Positions 1-6,214 of a DNA stretch of 7,079 bases are shown one piece after another. The stretch is from Clostridia bacterium. GTDB lineage: Bacteria; Bacillota; Clostridia; Oscillospirales; CAG-272. The notes under the pieces are model-generated. The model made no database searches. It was given only the letters and a program-made list of their open reading frames with translations, and was not told the origin of the DNA. The stretch covers positions 1-7,079 of the forward strand of contig JAFTMP010000013.1 in NCBI GenBank assembly GCA_017452335.1. Reading direction: 5' to 3'. Every line of letters starts with the position of its first letter. Position 1 is the stretch's first letter. The translations under genes and the position numbers were made by a program.

Positions 1-1
1 A

Positions 2-1318
2 GGCAACTCCAACAACAAGATGATGCAGAGAATCTACGGCACCGCATTCCCCACCAAGGATGAGGTTAACGCCCACCTTGCCGCTGTGGAAGAAGCCAAG
101 AAGAGAGACCACAACAAGCTTGGCAGAGAGCTTGAATACTTCACCACCTCCGACGTGGTGGGACAGGGACTGCCCATTATGCTGCCCAAGGGCGCTACCG
201 TTCTGCGCATCCTTCAGAGATTCGTGGAGGACGAGGAAGCAAGACGCGGCTGGATCCCCACCATGACCCCCTTTATGGCAAAGCCCGATCTTTACAGAAT
301 CTCCGGTCACTGGGATCACTACAGAGACGGCATGTTCATCATCGGCGACCCCGATGGCAAGGACTGTCTGGCGCTTCATCCCATGACCTGCCCCTTCCAG
401 TATCAAGCATATCTTAACAAGGCACGCTCCTACAGAGACCTGCCCCTGCGCTATAACGAGACCTCGACCCTGTTTAGAAACGAGGATTCGGGCGAGATGC
501 ACGGTTTGATCAGAGTGCGTCAGTTCACCATTTCCGAGGGTCACTTGATGTGCACCCCCGAGCAGCTTGAAGCAGAGTTTAAGGGATGCCTGGAGCTTTG
601 CATCTATATGCTCAAGTGCATCGGTCTTTACGAGGACGTTTCCTACCGCTTCTCCCAGTGGGATCCCGCAAACAAGGAAAAGTATATCGGTACCGACGAG
701 CAGTGGGACGAGGCACAGAGCACCATGAAGAAGATCCTTGATGACATCGGTCTTGAATACAAGATCGGTATCGGTGAGGCAGCCTTCTACGGCCCCAAGC
801 TGGATATTCAGATCAAGAATGTACACGGCAAGGAAGATACCCTTATCACCATTCAGATCGACCAGATGCTTGCCGAAAAGTTCGGTATGGAATATACCGA
901 CAGAGACGGTCAGAAGAAGCATCCTTATATCATCCACCGCACCTCCATCGGCTGCTATCAGAGAACTCTTGCGCTGATCATCGAGAAGTTTGCAGGCGCA
1001 CTGCCTATGTGGATGGCACCCGTACAGGTAAAGGTTCTGCCCATTGGTCTTGACCAGCACGAATACGCCGAGAAGGTGGTAGCTGACCTGCAGAAGGCAG
1101 GCCTTCGCGTGGAGATCGACGAACGCACCGAAAAGATCGGCTACAAGATCAGAGAAGCACAGCTTTCCAAGGTTCCTTATATGCTGGTCATTGGTGCAAA
1201 GGAAGTGGAAGACGGCACCGTGGCTGTCCGCGACCGCAAGGTGGGCGACGCCGGCGTGATGAAAGCAGAAGAATTCCTTGCAAAGGCTGTAAAGGAAGTA
1301 GAGGATAAGGTTCTGTAA
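2..1318 (+). CDS. thrS: Threonyl-tRNA synthetase, 5'-truncated by window edge
   Basis: Class II aminoacyl-tRNA synthetase that charges tRNA-Thr with threonine in the cytoplasm. The reading frame is open from base 2 (GNSNNKMMQRIYGTAFP, the family's conserved stretch at the start of the catalytic core), so the true start and the N-terminal TGS and editing regions lie outside the window. About 438 of a usual ~580-640 residues are visible. Numbering from the Met at base 20, the motif 2 region is RNEDSGEMHG (153-162), with zinc ligands C124, H175 and H306 and the motif 3 arginine R315 (GCYQR). The anticodon-binding domain runs from about residue 332 to the end (APVQVKVLPIG, KIGYKIREAQLSKVPYMLV). 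Odd points are PFQYQ where PGHVQ is usual after the zinc Cys, ISEGH instead of QDDAH, and T274 where E. coli has Gln479. The gene is followed by its own terminator. Identity is near certain; membership of a divergent subgroup is inferred. Confidence 0.97.
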   Translation, partial: GNSNNKMMQRIYGTAFPTKDEVNAHLAAVEEAKKRDHNKLGRELEYFTTSDVVGQGLPIMLPKGATVLRILQRFVEDEEARRGWIPTMTPFMAKPDLYRISGHWDHYRDGMFIIGDPDGKDCLALHPMTCPFQYQAYLNKARSYRDLPLRYNETSTLFRNEDSGEMHGLIRVRQFTISEGHLMCTPEQLEAEFKGCLELCIYMLKCIGLYEDVSYRFSQWDPANKEKYIGTDEQWDEAQSTMKKILDDIGLEYKIGIGEAAFYGPKLDIQIKNVHGKEDTLITIQIDQMLAEKFGMEYTDRDGQKKHPYIIHRTSIGCYQRTLALIIEKFAGALPMWMAPVQVKVLPIGLDQHEYAEKVVADLQKAGLRVEIDERTEKIGYKIREAQLSKVPYMLVIGAKEVEDGTVAVRDRKVGDAGVMKAEEFLAKAVKEVEDKVL

Positions 1319-1352
1319 GAAACGCTTTCCTACAAAAACAATATCATCCATC

Positions 1353-1391
1353 AAAATCCGAAAGATCGGTCACGATCTTTCGGATTTTTTT
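1353..1391 (+). terminator. Intrinsic terminator of thrS
   Basis: A perfect 16-bp inverted repeat has arms at 1353-1368 (AAAATCCGAAAGATCG) and 1374-1389. One more G-C pair (1369/1373) closes a 3-base loop. The right arm runs into seven consecutive T (1385-1391). The hairpin starts 35 bases after the thrS stop codon. The left flank has only four A, so termination mainly in the + direction is expected. It separates thrS from the gntR-ABC operon. Confidence 0.95.
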
Positions 1392-1406
1392 CACTATATG
1401 CCTTTG

Positions 1407-1427
1407 CCCCCTCTTGACAAGAGGGGG
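1407..1427. repeat. 9-bp inverted repeat covering the -35 box
   Basis: The arms are CCCCCTCTT (1407-1415) and AAGAGGGGG (1419-1427), a perfect match around a 3-base centre GAC. The -35 hexamer TTGACA (1414-1419) sits in the middle of the palindrome. Read as RNA from upstream, it would form a G/C-rich hairpin followed by only a short U stretch (CUUUAU), so it could be a second weak terminator for thrS. Read as DNA, it could be a protein-binding site over the promoter. The symmetry is directly visible; both functions are inference. Confidence 0.6.
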
Positions 1428-1442
1428 GCTTTATGCTATACT
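1414..1442 (+). promoter_or_regulatory. Sigma-A promoter of the gntR-ABC operon
   Basis: The -35 box is TTGACA (1414-1419, perfect consensus), the spacer is 17 bp, and the -10 box is TATACT (1437-1442, 5 of 6), preceded by TGC (extended -10). The predicted transcription start is near 1449, which leaves a leader of about 80 bases before the GntR start codon. The promoter is intrinsically strong and is immediately followed by an inverted-repeat operator, as expected for a gene kept off by its own repressor. Confidence 0.9.
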
Positions 1443-1444
1443 CT

Positions 1445-1471
1445 AAGTGTACTAAGGGTAATAGTACACTT
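1445..1471. promoter_or_regulatory. YtrA-type GntR operator, inverted repeat
   Basis: A perfect 10-bp inverted repeat has AAGTGTACTA (1445-1454) and TAGTACACTT (1462-1471), separated by 7 bp. Its core is AGTGTA (1446-1451), 13 bp, TACACT (1465-1470). From memory this is the AGTGTA-N13-TACACT form described for the Bacillus subtilis YtrA regulator. It begins 3 bases after the -10 box and covers the predicted transcription start, so a bound dimer would block initiation. The downstream gene encodes a YtrA-type GntR protein, so autorepression is the natural reading. I saw no second copy in the window. Confidence 0.85.
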
Positions 1472-1515
1472 GATTTGCAGCTTGTGCCATCAATGCATGA
1501 CCGCATACAAAAGAG

Positions 1516-1522
1516 AAAGGAG
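1516..1522 (+). promoter_or_regulatory. Ribosome binding site of the GntR gene
   Basis: AAAGGAG lies 8 bases before the ATG at 1531. The in-frame GTG at 1522 overlaps this site and cannot use it, so the ATG at 1531 is chosen as the start. Confidence 0.88.
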
Positions 1523-1530
1523 TGGAGCGT

Positions 1531-1926
1531 ATGGTTCTCATTGATAAGCTGTCACCAAAGCCGGTATATGAACAGCTCATCGACGGCATTGAAAAGAATA
1601 TCCTCTTAGGCATCTATCCCCCGGGCAGTCTTCTTCCCTCGGTCAGAGAATTTTCTCACATTCTGGGCATCAATCCCAACACTGTGCAAAAAAGCATTTC
1701 CGAGCTTGCGGCAAGAGGACTGGTGATCTCCTCTCCGGGAAATGGCTGTTTCGTTTCGGAAAACGCCGTAGCACTCCTAAAAGAGCGGGCAAGAAAACGC
1801 CTGCCTGCCCTTGAAGGCACCGTGCGCGAGCTGCTTTTATCGGGTATTGAAGCAGAGGAGTTAGAGCAGCTGGTGCGCAAAACCATTAAAAACTTCAACG
1901 AAGATTCCAATGGAGGTACCGTATGA
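1531..1926 (+). CDS. YtrA-type GntR transcriptional repressor
   Basis: 131-residue DNA-binding regulator. The N-terminal winged helix-turn-helix of the GntR family covers about residues 11-76: PVYEQLIDGIEKNILLG, then PGSLLPSVREFSHILGINPN, then the recognition-helix region TVQKSISELAARGLV and the wing SSPGNGCFV. Only ~55 residues follow, mostly helical (KERARKRLPALEGTVRELL, IEAEELEQLVRKTIKNF). That short tail defines the YtrA subfamily, which lacks the large effector domain of FadR/HutC types and usually sits beside ABC transporter genes. It is first in the operon, 60 bases after a matching inverted-repeat operator, and its stop overlaps the ATPase start (ATGA), so it is probably translationally coupled to it. 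The likely role is repression of its own operon, relieved by envelope stress in the B. subtilis relative. The signal here is unknown. Confidence 0.93.
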   Translation: MVLIDKLSPKPVYEQLIDGIEKNILLGIYPPGSLLPSVREFSHILGINPNTVQKSISELAARGLVISSPGNGCFVSENAVALLKERARKRLPALEGTVRELLLSGIEAEELEQLVRKTIKNFNEDSNGGTV

Positions 1927-2825
1927 TCCGCATTGAACACGTAACCAAAGCATTTGAAACCTACAAGCAGCCCATCACTGCCCTTGACGATGTATCCATA
2001 ACCATCCCCGACGGATCCATCTTCGGGCTCGTCGGCTCAAACGGTGCGGGCAAGTCTACCCTGTTCCGTCTGCTGGCAGGCGTTTACAAGCCCGATAAGG
2101 GTGAATTGTTTCTTGACGACGAAAAGATCTTCAACAATCCCCGCGCCAAAGAGCACATTCTCTTTATTCCCGACGATTTCTATTATCTTTCAAACGGAAG
2201 TCTTGACAAAATGGCAAAGCTCTACCGTTCCTTTTACAAGAGCTTTGATACCGACCGCTACGAGGACTTGAAAAAGAAGCTGGATCTTGACGGCAAGGCG
2301 AGCCTTTCCTCCCTGTCTAAGGGCACAAGACGCAGAGCCATCATCGCCCTGGGGCTTTGCGCAATGCCCAAGGTGCTGCTTCTTGACGAGACCTTTGACG
2401 GTCTTGACCCCATGATGCGCGGGGCGGTGCGCAATCTTCTTTATGCCGATGTGCTGGAGCGCCGCTCCACCATTCTCATTGCCACCCACTCCATTAGGGA
2501 ATTAGAGGACACCTGCGACCGCATGGCAATGATCCACAAGGGCAAGGTGCTCCTTGACAGCGAGACCGACGGTGCCACCGAAGGGTATGTGAAAATTCAA
2601 TTTGCAAGAAGTGCTCCCTACGACAGTACCCTTTTTGAGGATCTTTCTCCCCTGCGCTTCACCCAAAGCGGAAGCGTTTGCACCTTTATGGCAAAGGGCG
2701 ATAAAACTGACCTTGAAGTAAGGCTTTCTTCCCTTGACCCGATGCTCCTTGAGATCGTGCCCATGAATCTTGAAGAGGTGTTCCTTTGCAAAATGGAGGA
2801 GTTAGGGTATACTGCCGCCCTTTGA
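1923..2825 (+). CDS. ABC transporter ATP-binding protein (YtrB-like)
   Basis: 300-residue cytoplasmic ATPase that would power the two permeases encoded next. The nucleotide-binding domain (about 1-218) shows Walker A GSNGAGKST (38-46), signature LSKGT (131-135), Walker B VLLLDE with catalytic E156, D-loop GLDP (160-163) and switch H189 (ATHS). At the Q-loop the sequence reads ILFIPDDFYYLSNG (79-92), with Asp where most families have Gln. A C-terminal extension of ~80 residues (GYVKIQFARSAPYD onward) resembles the accessory tails of ABC-2 type ATPases such as CcmA/YtrB. The start has GGAGG 6 bases upstream and overlaps the GntR stop by 4 bp. Gene order (GntR, ATPase, two permeases) supports an exporter or envelope-protection role. 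Cargo is not identifiable. Confidence 0.95.
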   Translation: MIRIEHVTKAFETYKQPITALDDVSITIPDGSIFGLVGSNGAGKSTLFRLLAGVYKPDKGELFLDDEKIFNNPRAKEHILFIPDDFYYLSNGSLDKMAKLYRSFYKSFDTDRYEDLKKKLDLDGKASLSSLSKGTRRRAIIALGLCAMPKVLLLDETFDGLDPMMRGAVRNLLYADVLERRSTILIATHSIRELEDTCDRMAMIHKGKVLLDSETDGATEGYVKIQFARSAPYDSTLFEDLSPLRFTQSGSVCTFMAKGDKTDLEVRLSSLDPMLLEIVPMNLEEVFLCKMEELGYTAAL

Positions 2826-2858
2826 CCCCAGATAAAAATCGCCGAAAGGAGGCTCATC

Positions 2859-4208
2859 ATGAATAAAAACCGTTTATTTACACTTTGCCGTGCCACCGCA
2901 CAAGGCATGCTCTTTCCCGCACTGCTTCTTAGTGCCCTATGCTTTGCAGTGGTCCTCGTTTGCTCCTTTAGTTTATCATCCGACGCCCTCTTTATCGCCG
3001 GCGGCGCATGTGCGCTGATCCTGCCCCTCCTGCTTTTAAAGCCCTTTTCCCACCTTTTTAGCAAAAATGAAAGCGACTTTACCCTGGCTTTGCCTTTCAC
3101 TGCAAAGGAGCGCTATACCGCCTGCTTACTTACCGGCGTGCTGTTTTGCCTGTTTATCTGGCTGATCTTTGCTTCCTTCGCCCTTTTTGAGTCTCTTTTC
3201 ACCGTTCACGGCACCTCTACCCTCGCAAGTGCTCTGCTCACACTTCTTCAGCAATGCGCCACCCTGCTTTTGGGGTGCGCACTGGTGAGCTTTGGCGCGG
3301 TGATGGGCGGAAAAATGCTCTCTGCCCTTTGCTGGTCGGTGGTGTTTCCTGCCGTTTTGCTTCTTTGGGCAGCGCTGTCTCCCACAAACCGTCTGCTTTC
3401 CTACGCCTATTCTACCGATGATGCCAAGGTCTTTGCCGTAAAAAGTCTTCCCGTCGTCAGTGGATTTCTCACCGAAAAAGAACAGGTCAGTGCTCTTGAT
3501 CTGATAGAGCCCGCATTCTTCCTTCTTTTGGCGTTAGCACTCAGCCTCCTTGGCGGACTGCTTTACTGCAAGCGCAGGGGCGAAAACGCAGGTCACGCCC
3601 AATCGGAAAAATGGGAGGACATTCTGTTTTCACTCATTATATGGCTTCCCTGCTTTGCCATCTGCCTTCTACTGCTGATTAACGATGAAATTCACGCAAT
3701 ATTGATGCTTTTCCCCCTGCCGCTGATTGCCAATGGCGTGTTCTATCTTGTGTGCGTGCTGATCCGAAGCCGTTTGAAGTGGCGCCGCATCCTGCGTCTG
3801 CTTTCAATGACCGTGATCCCCCTTGGTCTTGCGCTGTTATCAGCACTTGAATTTGGTCTTGGTGCGCTGTGGCTCACCGCCCCCATTCCCGCAGAGGACA
3901 TTGTCAGCGTCCACACCGAACAGCCCCTCTTTTCGGATATTGAAGGGGTGGAAGGACTTTACGAAATGAACCGCTATAAGGATCACTTCAACTTTATGAA
4001 CGAAACACGCATCTCCTGCCCCGAGGCTCTTGCCCGCTTTGAAAAAATAATCATTCCCTTCGAGTTCAGCAAATGGGGCGGTCAGCCTGTGATCGTCACC
4101 TTGAAGGACGGACGGACCGTCACCCGCATCGTAAACTTCAACGATCTGTTTACGTGCTTTGATCTTGAATACGGAGATCCCGCGCCCGAAAACGAACAGG
4201 AGACTTAA
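2859..4208 (+). CDS. ABC transporter permease, first of a paralogous pair
   Basis: 449-residue polytopic membrane protein, start supported by AAAGGAGG 6 bases upstream. Hydrophobic segments lie at about 16-38, 43-64, 88-112, 126-149, 152-173, 217-237, 254-273, 278-302 and 311-338. Basic stretches (CKRRGEN at 237-243; RSRLKWRR at 303-310) suggest N-in topology, which places the last ~110 residues outside the cell. Between segments 2 and 3, PFSHLFSKNESDFTLALPF (62-80) is a cytoplasmic motif also found in the next gene and may contact the ATPase. The C-terminal domain has C387 and C433 and the block PVIVTLKDGRTVTRI (410-424), both conserved in the neighbour. The operon resembles B. subtilis ytrBCD, where two related permeases follow the ATPase. 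Permease assignment is by architecture and context; substrate unknown. Topology is estimated by eye. Confidence 0.85.
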   Translation: MNKNRLFTLCRATAQGMLFPALLLSALCFAVVLVCSFSLSSDALFIAGGACALILPLLLLKPFSHLFSKNESDFTLALPFTAKERYTACLLTGVLFCLFIWLIFASFALFESLFTVHGTSTLASALLTLLQQCATLLLGCALVSFGAVMGGKMLSALCWSVVFPAVLLLWAALSPTNRLLSYAYSTDDAKVFAVKSLPVVSGFLTEKEQVSALDLIEPAFFLLLALALSLLGGLLYCKRRGENAGHAQSEKWEDILFSLIIWLPCFAICLLLLINDEIHAILMLFPLPLIANGVFYLVCVLIRSRLKWRRILRLLSMTVIPLGLALLSALEFGLGALWLTAPIPAEDIVSVHTEQPLFSDIEGVEGLYEMNRYKDHFNFMNETRISCPEALARFEKIIIPFEFSKWGGQPVIVTLKDGRTVTRIVNFNDLFTCFDLEYGDPAPENEQET

Positions 4209-4221
4209 AAAATCACTCACG

Positions 4222-4228
4222 AAAGGAG
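4222..4228 (+). promoter_or_regulatory. Ribosome binding site of the second permease
   Basis: AAAGGAG lies 8 bases before the ATG at 4237. An in-frame ATG at 4159 would add 26 hydrophilic residues, sits inside the preceding gene and lacks such a site, so 4237 is chosen. Confidence 0.88.
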
Positions 4229-4236
4229 TGCCTCAA

Positions 4237-6015
4237 ATGAAAAAACGATCTATTTTCCTGCTATACTTTATTCTCTTAAAAAAGCAACTGCCCGCAGGAG
4301 CCGTTCTTTCGACGCTGTTGTTTTTACCCTCTGCTCTGGTAATACTCTTTTCCATGGATTCCATCGCAACGAGTCTGTCTCTCTTCAACATGTACGCGCT
4401 GGTCTTCCCTGTGCTTGCGGTTATTCCTTTCTCGCATTTATACAGCCAAAGAAAAACCGATGCCCTCATGGCACTCCCCTTTTCCCCTGCGCGCCGCTTC
4501 TTTGCCTGCTATCTATCTTCCCTTTCCTGCTCAATTCTCTGCCTTGGAGGACTGTTTTTAGCCCTTGTTGGTATGAGCGCGCTCAAAAATCCCGCGTACT
4601 ATCTTTCCTACAATCCCTCCCGCCATCTGCAATATCTTCTGATTGACGTGATCGTACTGCTTTACGCAACGGGACTCTTTTCGCTGTCCTGCGTGCTGGC
4701 AAAAAACATCCTGTCCGCGCTGATCTTTGTCCCTCTGCTTTATGTAAACGGTGCGCTTTTGCTCACCCCTCTGCCCATACAGCATATCATGCCCGATATG
4801 CTGCCCGCCTTCTTGACCGAATGGTCAAGGGGCCTCAATCTGCCTTTGACGATCTCACAGATCCACACAGACTACAGCGGCACCCACAAATTCACCTTGC
4901 CCATGATGCTGTGCGCACTTTTGGCAGGGCTCCTGTTCCTTCTTGCGGCGCTCCTTCTTTACTGCAAGCGCAAAAACGAACAGGCGGGACGGTTGTTTTC
5001 AAAAAAGGCAGAGCGCCTGCTGCCCTGCGCACTTTGCATGGTGCCCTTGCTGTTGTTTGCCCTATACTATATCGTGCGGGGATTTACCGAAGAACTCATC
5101 TATTTCTCCAAAGCCGGTATTCTTTTGGTAGGCGCACTGCTGGTCTTTTTGATCTTTGCCTTTCTTGCTCTGCAAAAAAATGATGTGGCGTTTCAAAAAA
5201 CGCTTCCCGCCTTACTTCTTCCGTTGGTGCTCTGCTTTATAGGCGGCGGAATCCATTTGTCTTATGCCGCATGGTATACCGCACCCATCAGCGCCGATAC
5301 GATCAGCGAGGTGCGCTTGGACTTGCCGTTGATCGCCAGAGGAGAAGAGCCCTGTCATTTTGAACGATATAAGGACGGAACGCTCTTTACCCACGAGGAT
5401 CTGCTGTCTTTTGCCGGAGAAACACTGCTTTGCGAAGAACAGGCGCTGGCGCATTTTTCAAAAAATCTTTCCCTTTTTAAAACAAAGGACACCGTTCCCG
5501 TGACGGTGACTCTAAAAGATGGAAAGACGCTGAAGCGTCTGATTGACGAAGAAGCCCTTCTTGACTGCTTCCGTCTCACCGAGAGCTATCAAAAGCCGCT
5601 AAATGTAAACGACTCCCGCTACCAAGCCATCTACATTCTTGACCACGAAAGCGGCACGGGAAAGATCAGCCTGTCTCTCCCCAAAGAACAAAGCGCCCTC
5701 TTCTTTAAAGCCTACAATGCCCTAAGTGCTGAAGAAAAGCTGGCGGCACGCCGCCAATCCCCCGAAGAGACCACCTATGTTTTCTGTATGTATACCTCCT
5801 CCTGCTCCGATGGACACGGAAGCAATTATGAACACACCCCCAAAAACACCGAGCCCTTCTCAGTGCTTTTCTCGCCAAACAAAGGAGGGCATCTCTTCTG
5901 CGACTCCGACATCCCAGAAATGACCTCCTTTTATCCCGTCCCCCAAGGTGCTTGCACCGAGGCAATTGAAACGATACTGGATAATTTGGAGCAATGGCAA
6001 GAGCAATATCAATGA
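4237..6015 (+). CDS. ABC transporter permease with large C-terminal domain, second of a paralogous pair
   Basis: 592-residue membrane protein homologous along its length to the preceding permease. Shared blocks are PFSHLYSQRKTDALMALPF (64-82), LLYCKRKNEQAG (240-251), YTAPISADTISEV (347-359) and PVTVTLKDGKTLKRL (421-435). About nine hydrophobic segments occur at about 20-40, 50-68, 89-113, 133-155, 158-178, 221-243, 262-281, 292-312 and 323-343. The remaining ~250 residues are soluble and predicted extracytoplasmic. C399 and C444 align with C387 and C433 of the neighbour. Beyond that homology the protein carries an extra ~140 residues (about 452-592) with C517, C523, H527, H533, H552, C555 and C573, absent from the first permease. 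This tail may correspond to a domain of unknown function seen in clostridial ABC permeases (possibly DUF6449; not verified). It ends the operon; terminators follow. Function inferred from context. Confidence 0.84.
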   Translation: MKKRSIFLLYFILLKKQLPAGAVLSTLLFLPSALVILFSMDSIATSLSLFNMYALVFPVLAVIPFSHLYSQRKTDALMALPFSPARRFFACYLSSLSCSILCLGGLFLALVGMSALKNPAYYLSYNPSRHLQYLLIDVIVLLYATGLFSLSCVLAKNILSALIFVPLLYVNGALLLTPLPIQHIMPDMLPAFLTEWSRGLNLPLTISQIHTDYSGTHKFTLPMMLCALLAGLLFLLAALLLYCKRKNEQAGRLFSKKAERLLPCALCMVPLLLFALYYIVRGFTEELIYFSKAGILLVGALLVFLIFAFLALQKNDVAFQKTLPALLLPLVLCFIGGGIHLSYAAWYTAPISADTISEVRLDLPLIARGEEPCHFERYKDGTLFTHEDLLSFAGETLLCEEQALAHFSKNLSLFKTKDTVPVTVTLKDGKTLKRLIDEEALLDCFRLTESYQKPLNVNDSRYQAIYILDHESGTGKISLSLPKEQSALFFKAYNALSAEEKLAARRQSPEETTYVFCMYTSSCSDGHGSNYEHTPKNTEPFSVLFSPNKGGHLFCDSDIPEMTSFYPVPQGACTEAIETILDNLEQWQEQYQ

Positions 6016-6065
6016 TCTTGGAAATTTTATATTGAAAGTCCTCTCTGTGTTTCTCCCTCTTTTGC

Positions 6066-6095
6066 GGGGGGCTTGTGCACATCGTCAAGCACCCT
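6066..6095 (+). other. Imperfect hairpin after the ABC operon
   Basis: GGGGGCTTG (6067-6075) can pair with CAAGCACCC (6086-6094) with one mismatch (G6070 opposite A6091). A G-T pair (6066/6095) can extend it, and the loop is 10 bases. It starts 50 bases after the permease stop, and the sequence after it is only loosely T-rich (TTTCCCTATTTT). It could be a weak first terminator or an mRNA 3'-end stabilising stem. Confidence 0.4.
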
Positions 6096-6107
6096 TTCCC
6101 TATTTTC

Positions 6108-6143
6108 AAACGTCTCTCTTTTAAAAAAGGGGGGCGTTTTTTT
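6108..6143 (+). terminator. Wobble-rich intrinsic terminator of the ABC operon
   Basis: AAACG (6108-6112) pairs with CGTTT (6135-6139). The TCTCTC tract (6113-6118) pairs with GGGGGG (6129-6134) through alternating U-G and G-C pairs, and the T run pairs with the A run (6119-6128, with a small loop). Seven T follow at 6137-6143. Because the G-U pairs become C-A mismatches on the other strand, the structure should act only in the + direction. It insulates the response-regulator unit. Confidence 0.82.
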
Positions 6144-6152
6144 CTTTCACCC

Positions 6153-6181
6153 TTGCACAGCAAAAAAAGCCGTGGTATAAT
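6153..6181 (+). promoter_or_regulatory. Promoter of the two-component system
   Basis: The -10 box is TATAAT (6176-6181, perfect consensus), preceded by TGG (extended -10). The -35 candidate is TTGCAC (6153-6158, 3 of 6) with a 17-bp spacer. The weak -35 with a strong extended -10 would allow activator control, for example by the encoded regulator. I could not identify a clear binding repeat. The leader before the ATG is about 27 bases. Confidence 0.82.
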
Positions 6182-6214
6182 CAAAGCAGAACAGAAGCAA
6201 AAGGAGAAACGACG

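Noticed and set aside
1522..1530. GTG at 1522 as the GntR start codon
   Set aside because: It overlaps the AAAGGAG site, which is ideally spaced for the ATG at 1531, and it adds only three residues before the conserved N-terminus.
1494..1610. Possible leader peptide beginning at the ATG at 1494 upstream of the GntR gene
   Set aside because: It has no ribosome binding site, runs out of frame into the GntR gene, and its peptide has no leader-like or regulatory features.
4159..4236. Earlier in-frame ATG at 4159 for the second permease
   Set aside because: It lies inside the first permease gene, lacks a ribosome binding site and would add a hydrophilic, basic stretch. AAAGGAG sits 8 bases before 4237, and KKRSIFLLYF is a normal membrane protein start.
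5705..6184. Long open frame on the - strand across the permease end and the intergenic gap
   Set aside because: The translation is rich in Arg, Lys and Cys with no domain pattern. It is antisense to a well-supported gene and contains the terminator region, so it is a shadow frame.
6184..6199. AAGCA direct repeat (6184-6188 and 6195-6199) as a response-regulator binding site
   Set aside because: The repeats are only 5 bases long and lie downstream of the -10 box in an A-rich leader, so they are likely chance.
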